This document shows, piece by piece, positions 7,977 to 16,165 of a DNA stretch of 64,000 bases. The stretch is from Streptomyces sp. SID12488 (GTDB taxonomy: Bacteria > Actinomycetota > Actinomycetes > Streptomycetales > Streptomycetaceae), in the NCBI RefSeq assembly GCF_010548275.1, contig NZ_JAAGLT010000004.1, positions 337,984 to 401,983 on the forward strand, written 5' to 3'. The position numbers and the translations under genes were made by a program. The notes beneath the pieces are model-generated. The model was not told the DNA's origin and searched no databases. It saw nothing but the letters and a program-made list of their open reading frames with translations. Every line of letters begins with the position of its first letter. The first letter of the stretch is position 1.

Positions 7977-10571
7977 TTGCGTCGGCGCCCCAAGCAGGTC
8001 TCGCTCTCGCTGACGACGGCGATATCGGTCGTCGCGGGGCTGACGACCGCCACCGTCGGCCTCACGGGTCTCACGGGCTCCGCCGCCTGGGCCGACAGCA
8101 CGGCCGCGCTGCCGCTGTCCCAGTACGCGCGCATGCTGGTCGACACCGCTCACCAGCACATCTTCTTCAGTCAGGGCGCCGGTTCGACCGGCATTGTGGT
8201 GACCGACCTGTCCGGCACCCCGGTCACCACCATCGGCGACGAGCAGGGCGCGACGGGTCTTGCCCTGTCACCCGACGGCAGCACGCTCTACGCGGCCCTG
8301 ACGGACGGCGACGCGCTGGCCGCGATCGACACGACGACGCTGACCGAATCCACCCGGGTCCCGACGGGCACGGGCAGCGCCCCGGTCTCGGTGACGGTGG
8401 CGGGCGGCAAGCTCTGGTACGGCTACACGGACCCGGCGGCGGACGGTAAGGGCGCCATCGGTTCGGTGGACCCGACGGCAGCGGACCCCGTGGCAACTCC
8501 TCAGTCCACGATGGGCAGTTGGTCGGTCGCCCCGCTCCTCGCCGCGGGCGGTGGCGTCCTGGCCGCCGAGGAACCGCAACAGAGCCTCAGTCACGTGGCC
8601 ACCTACGACGTCTCCTCGGGGACGGCGACGACGAAAGCCAACACGTTCGTCCACGGCGGTACGGCAACGGGCCTGCAGGTAACGGCCGACGGTGCCCAAC
8701 TCCTGCTGGCCGCCGCCCAGCAGCCGGCCCTCCAGGCATACGGCACCACGGATCTCCTCTCCGCAGCCCGCCCCGGGTACTACACGGGCGGCGTGAACTC
8801 GGCCCCGAACTCCGTCGCCGCCGACACGGACGGCACGATCGCCGTGGGCTCGACAGCGGGCTCGGACGCGGGCCTGTACCTGTACGCCGGTTCGGGCCTC
8901 GCCGAGAACCAGATCACCTTCCCGACCGGGACCCTGGCCCCGGATGGCCTGAAGTGGGCGGCGGACGGCACGACGCTGTACGCGGTCACGAAGGACGCGA
9001 CGGGCGCCTACACGCTGAACGTACTGAGCGATGCGAAGCTCACCGACACCGAACTGGCCCTGGACTCCCCGCACTACGCGGTCCCGACCCAGCCGTTCCG
9101 GTTCACTGGAACCCTGAGCACGAACGGCTGGCTGCCGACGGGCGCGGCCCTCCAGGTGACCCGGGACGGCGAGTCCCTGCCCGAGGCCACGGCCACGGTC
9201 GCGAAGGACGGCACGTTCGCTGTCACGGACACCCGCGGGCAGGTGGGCGCGTACACCTACGAGGTGACGTACGCCGGTGACGCGACCCACCGCCCGGCGA
9301 CGGCCTCGCTGACAGTGAACGTGCTGAAGCTCCAGACGACGATCCCGAACCCGAACGTCACCTCGGCGAAGTCCGGCGCGGTGGCGTTCACGGACACACT
9401 GGCGACATCCCTGAACCTCGGCAGCCTGCCGCAGGGCACCACGGTCCAGGTGTCGAGAACGAACGAGGACACACACGAGACCGTGCAACTCCCGTCGGCC
9501 CAGGTCGACCTGTCCACAACGGAGTTCAAGGTCGCGGACGCGCCGGGAACGGCGGGCAGGTTCACCTATCACCTCTCCTACGTGGGCGACGAGACCCACG
9601 AGCCGACGGCCACGGACGAGACCCTCCAGGTCTCCCCGTACACTCCGGCCCTGACGCTGAAGGCACCGGCCACGGCGACGCGGGGTGCCGCCCTGAACTT
9701 CTCCGGCACGCTGACCGACGCTCCGTACGCGAGCGGCGAGACGGTGACGGTGACGCGGGCGGACGCGGGGCACACCTCAACTCCCGTGCGGTGGAAGTCC
9801 GTTGTCGGTGCGGACGGCAAGTTCACGATCAAGGACACGCCAACCATCGGCGGCGCGAACACCTACACGGTCAGCTATCCGGGCGACGCCTCGCACCAGG
9901 CGGCGACGGCGTCGGCGATCGTTCAGGTGTCGCGGGTCGCGACGAGTCTGTCGGTGGCGACGAACGCGTCCACGTACACATACGGGGCGACAGCCACAGT
10001 GACGGCCCACCTGGGCGCGACGTACAACAGCCGCACGGTGTCCATCTGGGCGACGCCGGCGGGAGGAACGAAGACGCTGGTGAAGTCGGCGGCCGTGGAC
10101 AGCGCCGGCAACCTGAGGGCGACGTACGGGCTGACCCACAACACGACGTTCACGGCATCCTTCGGCGGCGACTACCGCTACGCCCCGAAGTCGACGACGC
10201 GGACGGTGAACGACCAGGTGAGGGTCGCGACGACACTCGGCGGCTACTACGGCACGGCGACGTACGGCGGCACGACGTACCGCGTCTACCACCACACCGT
10301 GAAGCCACAGGTGGCGGCCACGGTGACCCCGGACAAGTCGGGCCAGTGCTCGGTTTTCCAGGCCCAGGAGTACTACGGCGGCGCCTGGCACACACTCACC
10401 ACGTCACCCTGCTTCTCCCTGGCGCCGAGCGGCGTGGCGGTGACACACCTGAGCCTGACCGACGCGGTCAACCAGAAGTTCCGAGTGCGGGCGGAGTATG
10501 TGCGCAGCGCCAAGGACACTACGAATGTGAGTACTTGGGGCGGATGGCTGTATCTGACGGTCAGGAACTGA
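7977..10571 (+). CDS. Secreted beta-propeller / Ig-like repeat protein
   Basis: About 864 residues. TTG at 7977 is chosen because AGGAG (7966-7970) lies 6 bp upstream and the protein then begins RRRPKQVSL followed by a signal peptide ending AAWADS. Residues 40-330 hold YVTN-like propeller repeats (GATGLALSPDGSTLYAAL and similar blades). Residues 340-780 hold at least four bacterial Ig-like modules that share the edge TYEVTYAGDATH / TYTVSYPGDASH. The C-terminal 90 residues contain two cysteines and look like a small binding domain. No catalytic motif is visible; an adhesive or cell-surface structural role is inferred. Confidence 0.82.
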   Translation: MRRRPKQVSLSLTTAISVVAGLTTATVGLTGLTGSAAWADSTAALPLSQYARMLVDTAHQHIFFSQGAGSTGIVVTDLSGTPVTTIGDEQGATGLALSPDGSTLYAALTDGDALAAIDTTTLTESTRVPTGTGSAPVSVTVAGGKLWYGYTDPAADGKGAIGSVDPTAADPVATPQSTMGSWSVAPLLAAGGGVLAAEEPQQSLSHVATYDVSSGTATTKANTFVHGGTATGLQVTADGAQLLLAAAQQPALQAYGTTDLLSAARPGYYTGGVNSAPNSVAADTDGTIAVGSTAGSDAGLYLYAGSGLAENQITFPTGTLAPDGLKWAADGTTLYAVTKDATGAYTLNVLSDAKLTDTELALDSPHYAVPTQPFRFTGTLSTNGWLPTGAALQVTRDGESLPEATATVAKDGTFAVTDTRGQVGAYTYEVTYAGDATHRPATASLTVNVLKLQTTIPNPNVTSAKSGAVAFTDTLATSLNLGSLPQGTTVQVSRTNEDTHETVQLPSAQVDLSTTEFKVADAPGTAGRFTYHLSYVGDETHEPTATDETLQVSPYTPALTLKAPATATRGAALNFSGTLTDAPYASGETVTVTRADAGHTSTPVRWKSVVGADGKFTIKDTPTIGGANTYTVSYPGDASHQAATASAIVQVSRVATSLSVATNASTYTYGATATVTAHLGATYNSRTVSIWATPAGGTKTLVKSAAVDSAGNLRATYGLTHNTTFTASFGGDYRYAPKSTTRTVNDQVRVATTLGGYYGTATYGGTTYRVYHHTVKPQVAATVTPDKSGQCSVFQAQEYYGGAWHTLTTSPCFSLAPSGVAVTHLSLTDAVNQKFRVRAEYVRSAKDTTNVSTWGGWLYLTVRN

Positions 10572-10573
10572 GA

Positions 10574-10621
10574 CGGCCCGAGAACGGCTTGAGGGTGACA
10601 TGGGAGCGGCCCGAGAACGGC
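10574..10621 (+). repeat. 15-bp direct repeat pair
   Basis: CGGCCCGAGAACGGC occurs at 10574-10588 and again at 10607-10621, between the propeller gene and the Ser/Gly-repeat gene. Function unknown; it may be a short duplication or a paired binding site. Confidence 0.5.
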
Positions 10622-10653
10622 CTGCGGCGCCGTCCGTCGGGCAGGATGACCTC

Positions 10654-11031
10654 ATGACAAATCTGCTGGAACGGTCGACCGGTCGTACCTCCACCGGTTC
10701 GGTGCTGTCGCTGTGGTCACAGGACTCCGTGTTGTCGATCGGCTCGGTCGGGTCGGTACTGTCCGTGGGATCCGTCGGTTCGGCCCTGTCGATCGGCTCC
10801 ATCGGAAGTGCCCTGTCGGTCGGCTCGATCGGGTCCGCCCTGTCGCTGATCTCGACCGGGTCGTGGCTGAGTACGGGATCGCTGTTCTCCGCGCAGTCAC
10901 GGTGGTCGGTCCTGTCCTGGCGTTCCTCCGGCGGCTTCCTGGCCGCGGGAGCGGTGGGCGTGGGGGCGGCTGCAGGGGGCGCCCTGCTGCTGGCCCAACT
11001 GCTGCACAGGGCGGAAACCGGCGCCGAGTAG
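10654..11031 (+). CDS. Small Ser/Gly nonapeptide-repeat protein with C-terminal membrane segment
   Basis: About 125 residues, no recognised family. After MTNLLERSTGRT the protein runs in an almost perfect nine-residue repeat SxLSxGSxG: SVLSIGSVG, SVLSVGSVG, SALSIGSIG, SALSVGSIG, then decaying copies SALSLISTG and SWLSTGSLF. Every third residue is Ser or Gly with hydrophobics between, a pattern expected of a tight beta-solenoid or stacked sheet. A hydrophobic Gly/Ala-rich segment (about residues 92-115, FLAAGAVGVGAAAGGALLLAQLL) probably spans the membrane. ATG at 10654 has AGGA 7 bp upstream; ATG at 10600 with GAGG is an alternative that adds 18 residues. Function unknown. Confidence 0.65.
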   Translation: MTNLLERSTGRTSTGSVLSLWSQDSVLSIGSVGSVLSVGSVGSALSIGSIGSALSVGSIGSALSLISTGSWLSTGSLFSAQSRWSVLSWRSSGGFLAAGAVGVGAAAGGALLLAQLLHRAETGAE

Positions 11032-11137
11032 CCCTGACCGACGGAGCCGACGCACAGTCACTCCGCCTCACCTCACCCAGCCTCAGCTCGGTGGACACGA
11101 CGGTGCCCACCGAGAAGCCGAATCGGACGGGCCTGTC

Positions 11138-11341
11138 CTAGTCGTCCCCGTCGGACCCCTGGTTGCTGCTGCCGTTGTTGCTCTTGGTCCCCATCTTGCT
11201 CACCAGCCGGGCCGCCAGCAGGGTCGCGGTGGACACCGCGCGCACCCAGGGCGGTCCGCCCCGCGCGGCCCATACGACACAGACGCATCCGCCGACGGCG
11301 AGCACGAGGACGCCGATCAGTAGAAACAGCAGCACGCTCAT
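11138..11341 (-). CDS. Small single-pass membrane protein
   Basis: Predicted 67 residues: MSVLLFLLIGVLVLAVGG begins a transmembrane helix (about 3-26) with a Cys pair (CVCVVW). It is followed by a basic stretch and an Asn/Ser/Gly/Asp-rich hydrophilic tail. GAAGGAG abuts the ATG with no spacer, so a slightly different start is possible. No family recognised; the role may be envelope-related. Confidence 0.5.
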   Translation of the reverse strand: MSVLLFLLIGVLVLAVGGCVCVVWAARGGPPWVRAVSTATLLAARLVSKMGTKSNNGSSNQGSDGDD

Positions 11342-11628
11342 CTCCTTCTTTCCGTTCCGGTATGCGCATCCTCGCAGCACGCGTGGACTCGGGCGGGACT
11401 GATCCCGGCTGTGGAGAGCGAGTTGAGCCCCTGGCGGTTCACTCGCGGCAGCAAGTCCGTGCGCGCTGAAGGGAATTCGCAGATCATCACTCGGCGCGGC
11501 AAGCAGGAAGCACCGCGCACAGCCTGAACTGGCTTGCCCTGTGCGGTAGTCGGCGCCTCCGCGAGGGGTCACGGAGACGCCGGACCCAGCCGTCGGATTG
11601 GCCTTGGGCCAGCGGATGGTCCGGTTGC

Positions 11629-12552
11629 TCAGCCTGCCTGTGCGGCATCCACCAGCGCGCCGAGGTCGGTGGTGTCCTTGGCCGGCGGGGTCTCGATCGT
11701 CACCGGCTGATTGATTTCGAGGAAGGTGATGGTCATGTCGAGCGGCCCGCCGCCGGTTCCGCCCTGCACGTCATACTTCTCGCCCCGCATGCGGAACTGC
11801 TTGGCGTGGTTGTCGCCGTCGATCCACAGGTCCATGGTGAGGGTGTTCCCAAGGCTAAGCACCATGAACTGATCCAGACTGTCGATCTGGCGTTGCCGGG
11901 TCGCCTTGTCCTTGGCGGCGTCTCGTGCGGCGCCCAAGCCGCTGCTGGTGACTGTTCCTCTGTAGTGGGTGGTCCTGGTTCCTTCGACCGTCTCCGTGCC
12001 GATGCTCCGCACGTCCTTGGAGCCGGTCAGGATCGTGGACTGGACTACCGGGCTTGGCTCGATCTGGGTAGGCACTACACCGTAGGTGTTGTTGTCCATA
12101 CCGCCACGGCCCCATACGGCTGGGTCCGCCCTCAACCAGTTCTTGCCGTTCAGCTTCGGCGAGGCGACCGCGCTTCCGCCCGCGTAGATCACCCCATCGA
12201 CGAACCGGATCTCCAGCGGGTCGTGCGCACTTTGGCCTGCTGTGGTCAGTTTCATGCTCATGGCCAGCGGTTCCGTCTTCATGGACGCCTCGGCGCTGAC
12301 ACGGCCCCTCTTCGGCAGGCTCCCGACGATCCGGTAGTTGAGGGACGTGATGTCCTCCGCGTTCTCGGCCGCCTTCGCCACGGCCGCCGCAGCCGTCACA
12401 GCCGCCTCGGGCGTTGTCCTCGGTGAGTCCGCCTTCGCGGAAGTGCTCTGGGTGCCCTTTGTGCAGGCGGCCGTTCCTCCACCGAGCAGTGTGGCGGCGA
12501 ACGCCATGCACGTCAGTTTGCGCGGTATGGAGCCGCGCACAGAAATCCCCAT
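11629..12552 (-). CDS. LppX/LprAFG-type lipoprotein
   Basis: Protein of 307 residues with a signal peptide and lipobox GGTAAC (Cys about residue 30). It is followed by a Ser/Thr linker and a beta-rich domain with DPLEIRFVDGVIYAGG, a NGKNWLRADPAVWG strand and a TMDLWIDGDNHAKQFRM segment. These features suggest the actinobacterial LppX/LprAFG lipoprotein fold, which binds hydrophobic ligands at the outer face of the membrane. It stands alone; the ligand is unknown. Confidence 0.78.
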   Translation of the reverse strand: MGISVRGSIPRKLTCMAFAATLLGGGTAACTKGTQSTSAKADSPRTTPEAAVTAAAAVAKAAENAEDITSLNYRIVGSLPKRGRVSAEASMKTEPLAMSMKLTTAGQSAHDPLEIRFVDGVIYAGGSAVASPKLNGKNWLRADPAVWGRGGMDNNTYGVVPTQIEPSPVVQSTILTGSKDVRSIGTETVEGTRTTHYRGTVTSSGLGAARDAAKDKATRQRQIDSLDQFMVLSLGNTLTMDLWIDGDNHAKQFRMRGEKYDVQGGTGGGPLDMTITFLEINQPVTIETPPAKDTTDLGALVDAAQAG

Positions 12553-12629
12553 GATTCCCCCGGAACCAATGTCATATCCACATCAAGGATGCGAGCCTAT
12601 CCCGGCGAGTGTCGTGTGATCCGCAGGGT

Positions 12630-12795
12630 TCAGGTGGCGGTGCTCGCCTGTGCCTCGGCCTTCTTCATGAGTTCCACCAGGCTGGAGGCACTGTCCGCAG
12701 CGCGCCCGGCGTCCATTCCCCGTCGGAACAGGTCGGCGACAGCGGCCGGCAGCGATGTGTCGACGCCCGAGTCGGCGATCGGGGAGTCACGGGCC
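12630..12795 (-). pseudogene. Relic: C-terminal tail of an imine-reductase-like dehydrogenase
   Basis: Minus-strand codons ending at TGA 12630-12632 read ARDSPIADSGVDTSLPAAVA, then a stretch of about 25 residues ending SSLVELMKKA. This closely resembles the C-terminal helix bundle of the NAD(P)-dependent imine reductase / 3-hydroxyisobutyrate dehydrogenase-like family (GVDTxLPxxxxALxxRxxxAGxxxxxxASLxELxxK). No Rossmann fold, start or ribosome site precedes it; the frame runs into the end of the Rieske gene. It is read as the remaining 3' end of a deleted gene. Confidence 0.5.
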
Positions 12796-13836
12796 GGCTT
12801 CGAATCGTCTCGGTGACGTCGGCTGACGCGCCCCCGGAATCGCCACGTCCGACGACGGATAGAACTGCGCGTACCACCGCCGCAGCGCCCTGATCCCCTT
12901 CTCGTGCGGGAGCAGCACCGGGCGGGCCTGGTGGATCTTGTGGTCCCAGATCTCGACCTCCTCGCGCACCTCTCCCAGGGCTTCCGCGCGGAACGCGAGC
13001 TTGAAGAGTGGTGTCAGGAAGGGGAGTCGGGCCGGTTTGCGCAGGTAGTACAGCATCCGGAGTTCGCTCGTGCGGTCGTCGATCGGGGTGGTGAGGGCGA
13101 CCGCGGTCACCGACAGGACGGGACCGTGGACGCGGACCACCATGACGCCCGGGCCGTACATGAACGCGTCGAAGGTGTTGTTGATGTCCCAGGCGAGGAC
13201 ACGTCGGGAGATCCGGCCGCGGGCCTCGGCGTACGGGCCGTCCTCGCGCCAGTCCTGGACGGGGGGTTCGCTCTGGCCGTGGATGAAGTGGAAGTGGGAC
13301 TCGTCGACGATGTTCTCGCGCATCTCCTGGACGTGGACGCGCGCCCGGCAGGTGTCGTCGATGGGGGTGGCGTAGTCCTTCGATTCCGTCTCGGGGATTT
13401 CCGGTATCTCCCAAGTCGGCTCGCCCGGACCGGCGTAGACGAGGACCAGTCCGCTGTGTTCGCGGACCGGGAATCCGCCGAGGGACACCTTGGGGGTGTG
13501 CGCGGCGAACGGCGCCTCCACGCACCTGCCGTCCGTACCGAACCGCCAGCCGTGGAACGGGCACACCACCGTGCCGTCCACGACCTTGCCGCCGGCGCCC
13601 AGATGCGCGCCGTAGTGGGGGCAGTGCGCGTCCCGGACAGTCGCCCGCCCGTCGGCTCCCCGGAAGGCGATGAGTGCGCGGCCGAAGTAGTGGAGGCTGA
13701 CGACCTTGCCCGGCCTCAATTCGGCGCTGCGGAGTACGGCGTACCAGCCGTACGGGACGAACGGCATCGGGTACTCGTCGGCCCGGGGGTCGCGGGGGAG
13801 GGATGCGACCGTGTCATGACTCCGCCATAAACGCAT
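12787..13836 (-). CDS. Rieske [2Fe-2S] non-haem iron oxygenase
   Basis: Oxygenase alpha-type subunit of 349 residues. The Rieske cluster ligands are clear: CPHYGAHL (about residue 72) and CPFHGW (about 92), the CxH...CxxH pattern. The mononuclear iron site is visible as ENIVDESHFHFIH (about 168), with the Asp-x2-His-x4-His spacing of the family. It resembles single-component steroid/terpenoid-type Rieske oxygenases (KshA or cholesterol-desaturase-like) rather than three-component aromatic dioxygenases. A reductase is not encoded next to it. ATG 13836 has no ribosome site but has TAGCAT at 13843-13848, suggesting a leaderless mRNA. The substrate cannot be inferred. Confidence 0.88.
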   Translation of the reverse strand: MRLWRSHDTVASLPRDPRADEYPMPFVPYGWYAVLRSAELRPGKVVSLHYFGRALIAFRGADGRATVRDAHCPHYGAHLGAGGKVVDGTVVCPFHGWRFGTDGRCVEAPFAAHTPKVSLGGFPVREHSGLVLVYAGPGEPTWEIPEIPETESKDYATPIDDTCRARVHVQEMRENIVDESHFHFIHGQSEPPVQDWREDGPYAEARGRISRRVLAWDINNTFDAFMYGPGVMVVRVHGPVLSVTAVALTTPIDDRTSELRMLYYLRKPARLPFLTPLFKLAFRAEALGEVREEVEIWDHKIHQARPVLLPHEKGIRALRRWYAQFYPSSDVAIPGARQPTSPRRFEAGP

Positions 13837-13842
13837 GTGCCG

Positions 13843-13848
13843 ATGCTA
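13843..13848 (-). promoter_or_regulatory. -10 element for leaderless Rieske transcript
   Basis: On the minus strand TAGCAT lies six bases before the ATG at 13836. With no Shine-Dalgarno present, transcription starting at or next to the A of the ATG is the simplest reading. Confidence 0.4.
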
Positions 13849-13983
13849 GGTCCTGTCGTCACATTCCTGTCCGGCGGGGAAGGCGGGATCCGTCGTCTGT
13901 CCGGGGGCGTGATCTCCCTGCCGTTCGACTTACCGTTCGATCCGGGCATTCAGGTGATTTATGCGCTGACATGGACTTCTGGC

Positions 13984-14151
13984 TACCTGACATGGTGGCG
14001 GATGGCCTCGGCAGCACGCCTGTTGCGGGCGTCTGACGCGCCGTTGAGATCCGTGGCCGTTCAGGTTGGCTACACCTCCGAGTTCCCCTTCGCCCACGCG
14101 TTCAAGCGCGCCTACGGGGCAGCGCCAGGCGCGTATCGGCGGAGCGGCTGA
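13984..14151 (+). pseudogene. Relic: C-terminal half of an AraC-family HTH domain
   Basis: Only the last 56 residues of an AraC-type regulator remain: YLTWWRMASAARLLRASDAP, then SVAVQVGYTSEFPFAHAFKR and the usual GAAPGAYRR end. The upstream part of the frame (from 13837) does not resemble an AraC N-terminal domain or the first HTH, and no ribosome site is present. The gene is truncated at its 5' side. It probably once regulated a neighbour such as the divergent Rieske gene. Confidence 0.72.
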
Positions 14152-14239
14152 AGAGTTCGGGAAGTGTGCCGCAGGTGAACGTGATCACCCGTCGTCGCCC
14201 TGGTCGGCCACCAGCACGGTCGCCGAGGGGCGGCCTGTA

Positions 14240-15715
14240 TCAGGCGGAGCGGTAGAGGGCCGCGAGGTCGATCAGCCGGACGTCGGGATTCGCCGTTGAC
14301 GACGTCTGCGCCTTGTTGTTGAAGTCCGATCCGGTGAAGCAGATGAGCCGGGTGCCGCTCGTGTCGTAGCGGCCCGCCAAGGTGATGAGGTCGCGGATGT
14401 GCCGGAGTCGGTCGATGTGGGCGATGCCCATCGTGTCGTTCCATTTGGCCTCGCCGATGGCCAGGAGCGGGGGCTTGGCGTGGCCGTCGGCGATGCCGAT
14501 GACCGCCACGTCGACCTCGTGGCTGGTGCGGGTTTTCGGATCGTGGACCATTCCGTGGCCGACTCGGGCGGGCAGGCCGCCCAGAAGCTCGGGGTCGGCA
14601 TGGTGCAGGGCCCACTCGCGGCAGACCTGTTCGAAGTGAGGGCCGAGTACGTTGCTGACGAAGCGCCGACGGCTGGCTGCCCAGACGCGCGCCGCACTGC
14701 CGGGGCGTTCGAGCTGGTCCCAGACCGGGCGCATGATCGCGTGGTGGAAGGCGATCAGCGGTTCGGCGATGCGGTAGGTGGGCCGGTTCTCGCGGAAGGC
14801 GTCGGCGTCCCGGTGCAGCAGTCCGGCGTCTTCCAGGACGTTGATGGGGTGCGCGATGTCGACGGCCTTGCGTTCCAGGTAGCCGGCGATACCACCGCGG
14901 GTGGAGTTGCCGTCGGCGACGGCGGCCAGGACGGACAGGTACAGGGCGGTGTCGCGAAGGTCGGGTTCCTCGGCGAGCAGGTAGCGGGCCTCGCGGAAGA
15001 GGGGGGTTTCGGGGTTGAGGACGGTGCGGACCACCCAGTCGTCGAAGTCGTCTGGTCCCTCGGGGGTGTCGCCGCGCGCGAACTCGCGCCGGTAGGCGGG
15101 GGTGCCGCCGACGATCGCGTTCACCTTCAACGCCAGGTGGGGATCGGTGATGCCCCAGAATTCCGCAGCGAGACGGTGGTCGAGGGGGCGGACGATCAGT
15201 TCCAGGCCGGCTCGTCCGCGCAAGGGTGCGTTGCCCGACAGCAGGCGGCCCATGAAGGACAGGGCCGAGCCGCACAGCAGGAGTCGGGTGCGGGAGGCGG
15301 TGCGCTGGTCACGCAGGGTTCGCAGCGCCTCCTGGATGATCGACGGCAGTTCGGGGTTGGCCTTGGCGAGGTAGGGAAACTCGTCGATCACCACGGGGAC
15401 GGGCCGTTCGGAGCCGAGTGCGAGCAGCGCGTCGACTGCCTCCGACCAGTCGGCGAAGTGGAAGGGGCTGGCCGGGCGCACGTGGGTCGTCAGCGCGGTG
15501 CCCATCCGGCGCAGTGACTCGGCGTCAGTGGCCTCGGTCGCCCCGAAGTAGAACCCTCCGGTGGCCCGGCAGGCGGCGTCCAGAAGGAAGGTCTTGCCTT
15601 GGCGGCGCCGCCCGGAGACCACGCCAAGGGTCGCACCGGGCTGAGGGTCGGCGATGAACCGACTCAGCGCCGACCACTCGAAATCCCGGTCGAACATCTC
15701 GGCGGGCTTGTCCAC
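14240..15715 (-). CDS. Archaeal-type ATPase with C-terminal DUF234/nuclease-like domain
   Basis: About 491 residues from GTG 15715 (GGAGG 5 bp upstream) or ATG 15697 (MFDRDFEW). The N-terminal AAA-like NTPase has GVVSGRRRQGKT as P-loop (about residue 33) and VPVVIDEFPYL as Walker B. A winged-helix region follows. The C-terminal 150 residues look like the DUF234/PD-(D/E)xK fold: EVDVAVIG ... LLAIGEAKW gives the Asp and Glu-x-Lys spacing of that nuclease superfamily. Such proteins are common in mobile or accessory DNA; their biological role is poorly known. The AT-rich promoter and perfect inverted repeat upstream, and flanking gene relics, support acquisition by transfer. Confidence 0.85.
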   Translation of the reverse strand: MDKPAEMFDRDFEWSALSRFIADPQPGATLGVVSGRRRQGKTFLLDAACRATGGFYFGATEATDAESLRRMGTALTTHVRPASPFHFADWSEAVDALLALGSERPVPVVIDEFPYLAKANPELPSIIQEALRTLRDQRTASRTRLLLCGSALSFMGRLLSGNAPLRGRAGLELIVRPLDHRLAAEFWGITDPHLALKVNAIVGGTPAYRREFARGDTPEGPDDFDDWVVRTVLNPETPLFREARYLLAEEPDLRDTALYLSVLAAVADGNSTRGGIAGYLERKAVDIAHPINVLEDAGLLHRDADAFRENRPTYRIAEPLIAFHHAIMRPVWDQLERPGSAARVWAASRRRFVSNVLGPHFEQVCREWALHHADPELLGGLPARVGHGMVHDPKTRTSHEVDVAVIGIADGHAKPPLLAIGEAKWNDTMGIAHIDRLRHIRDLITLAGRYDTSGTRLICFTGSDFNNKAQTSSTANPDVRLIDLAALYRSA

Positions 15716-15729
15716 CGGCCCTCCAGAAG

Positions 15730-15762
15730 ATAGAAGTACGTTTTCATAAAGTGTACTTCTAT
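15730..15762 (-). promoter_or_regulatory. Inverted-repeat operator upstream of the ATPase gene
   Basis: ATAGAAGTAC (15730-15739) and GTACTTCTAT (15753-15762) are a perfect 10-bp inverted repeat separated by 13 AT-rich bases, immediately upstream of the ribosome site of the ATPase gene. It is a likely repressor site over the promoter; no cognate regulator is adjacent. Confidence 0.55.
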
Positions 15763-15815
15763 ATTCTGCGCGCTGCTGGGATGGTCCGCGAGGCGGAGCG
15801 AAACCTCGCACCTCC

Positions 15816-16045
15816 TCAGTGCCCCAGCCCCGCACCCCCGTTCACCGGAATCACGGCCCCTCGCACATACCCCGCCCTCGCAGAAAGGTCACCGCGTCCG
15901 CGACCTCGTCAGGGCGGGCGAGGCGGACGGCCGGGGGCTGGCGGAGGAGGTCGTGGCGCTTTCGGGAGTGAGGGCGCTGCTCATGTCCGTCTCCGTGAGG
16001 CCGGGAGCCACCACGTTGCAGGTGATGTCCCGGGGGGTTGTCCGC
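15816..16045 (-). pseudogene. Relic: decayed 3' end of a fabG-type ketoreductase
   Basis: Translating the minus strand in changing frames gives the end of a short-chain dehydrogenase: CNVVAPGLTETDM, then DLLRQPPAVRLARPDEVADA, then IPVNGGAGLGH and a stop at 15816-15818. At least two frameshifts separate these pieces. They match the last 75 residues of the intact ketoreductase at 18982-19698 (GLTETDMTRAL ... PAHPDEVADAVAFL ... VDGGAGLGH). No active-site part remains. The relic sits 3 kb from the intact copy and likely came from duplication or an ancestral cluster rearrangement. Confidence 0.75.
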
Positions 16046-16165
16046 ACCATAGGTCCAGCCCTCCAGGCTAGCCATCAACTCCCTTGTTGATAAGCTGAGT
16101 TGGCCCATCGACAAGCGCCACCCGCACTGAAGCATCAGGCACCCCCCGACGGGAGACAGCTGCAC

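Noticed and set aside
16046..16100. MASLEGWTYGADN segment ahead of the fabG relic on the minus strand
   Set aside because: It has a plausible ribosome site but only about 14 residues before joining the relic; not enough to name a gene.
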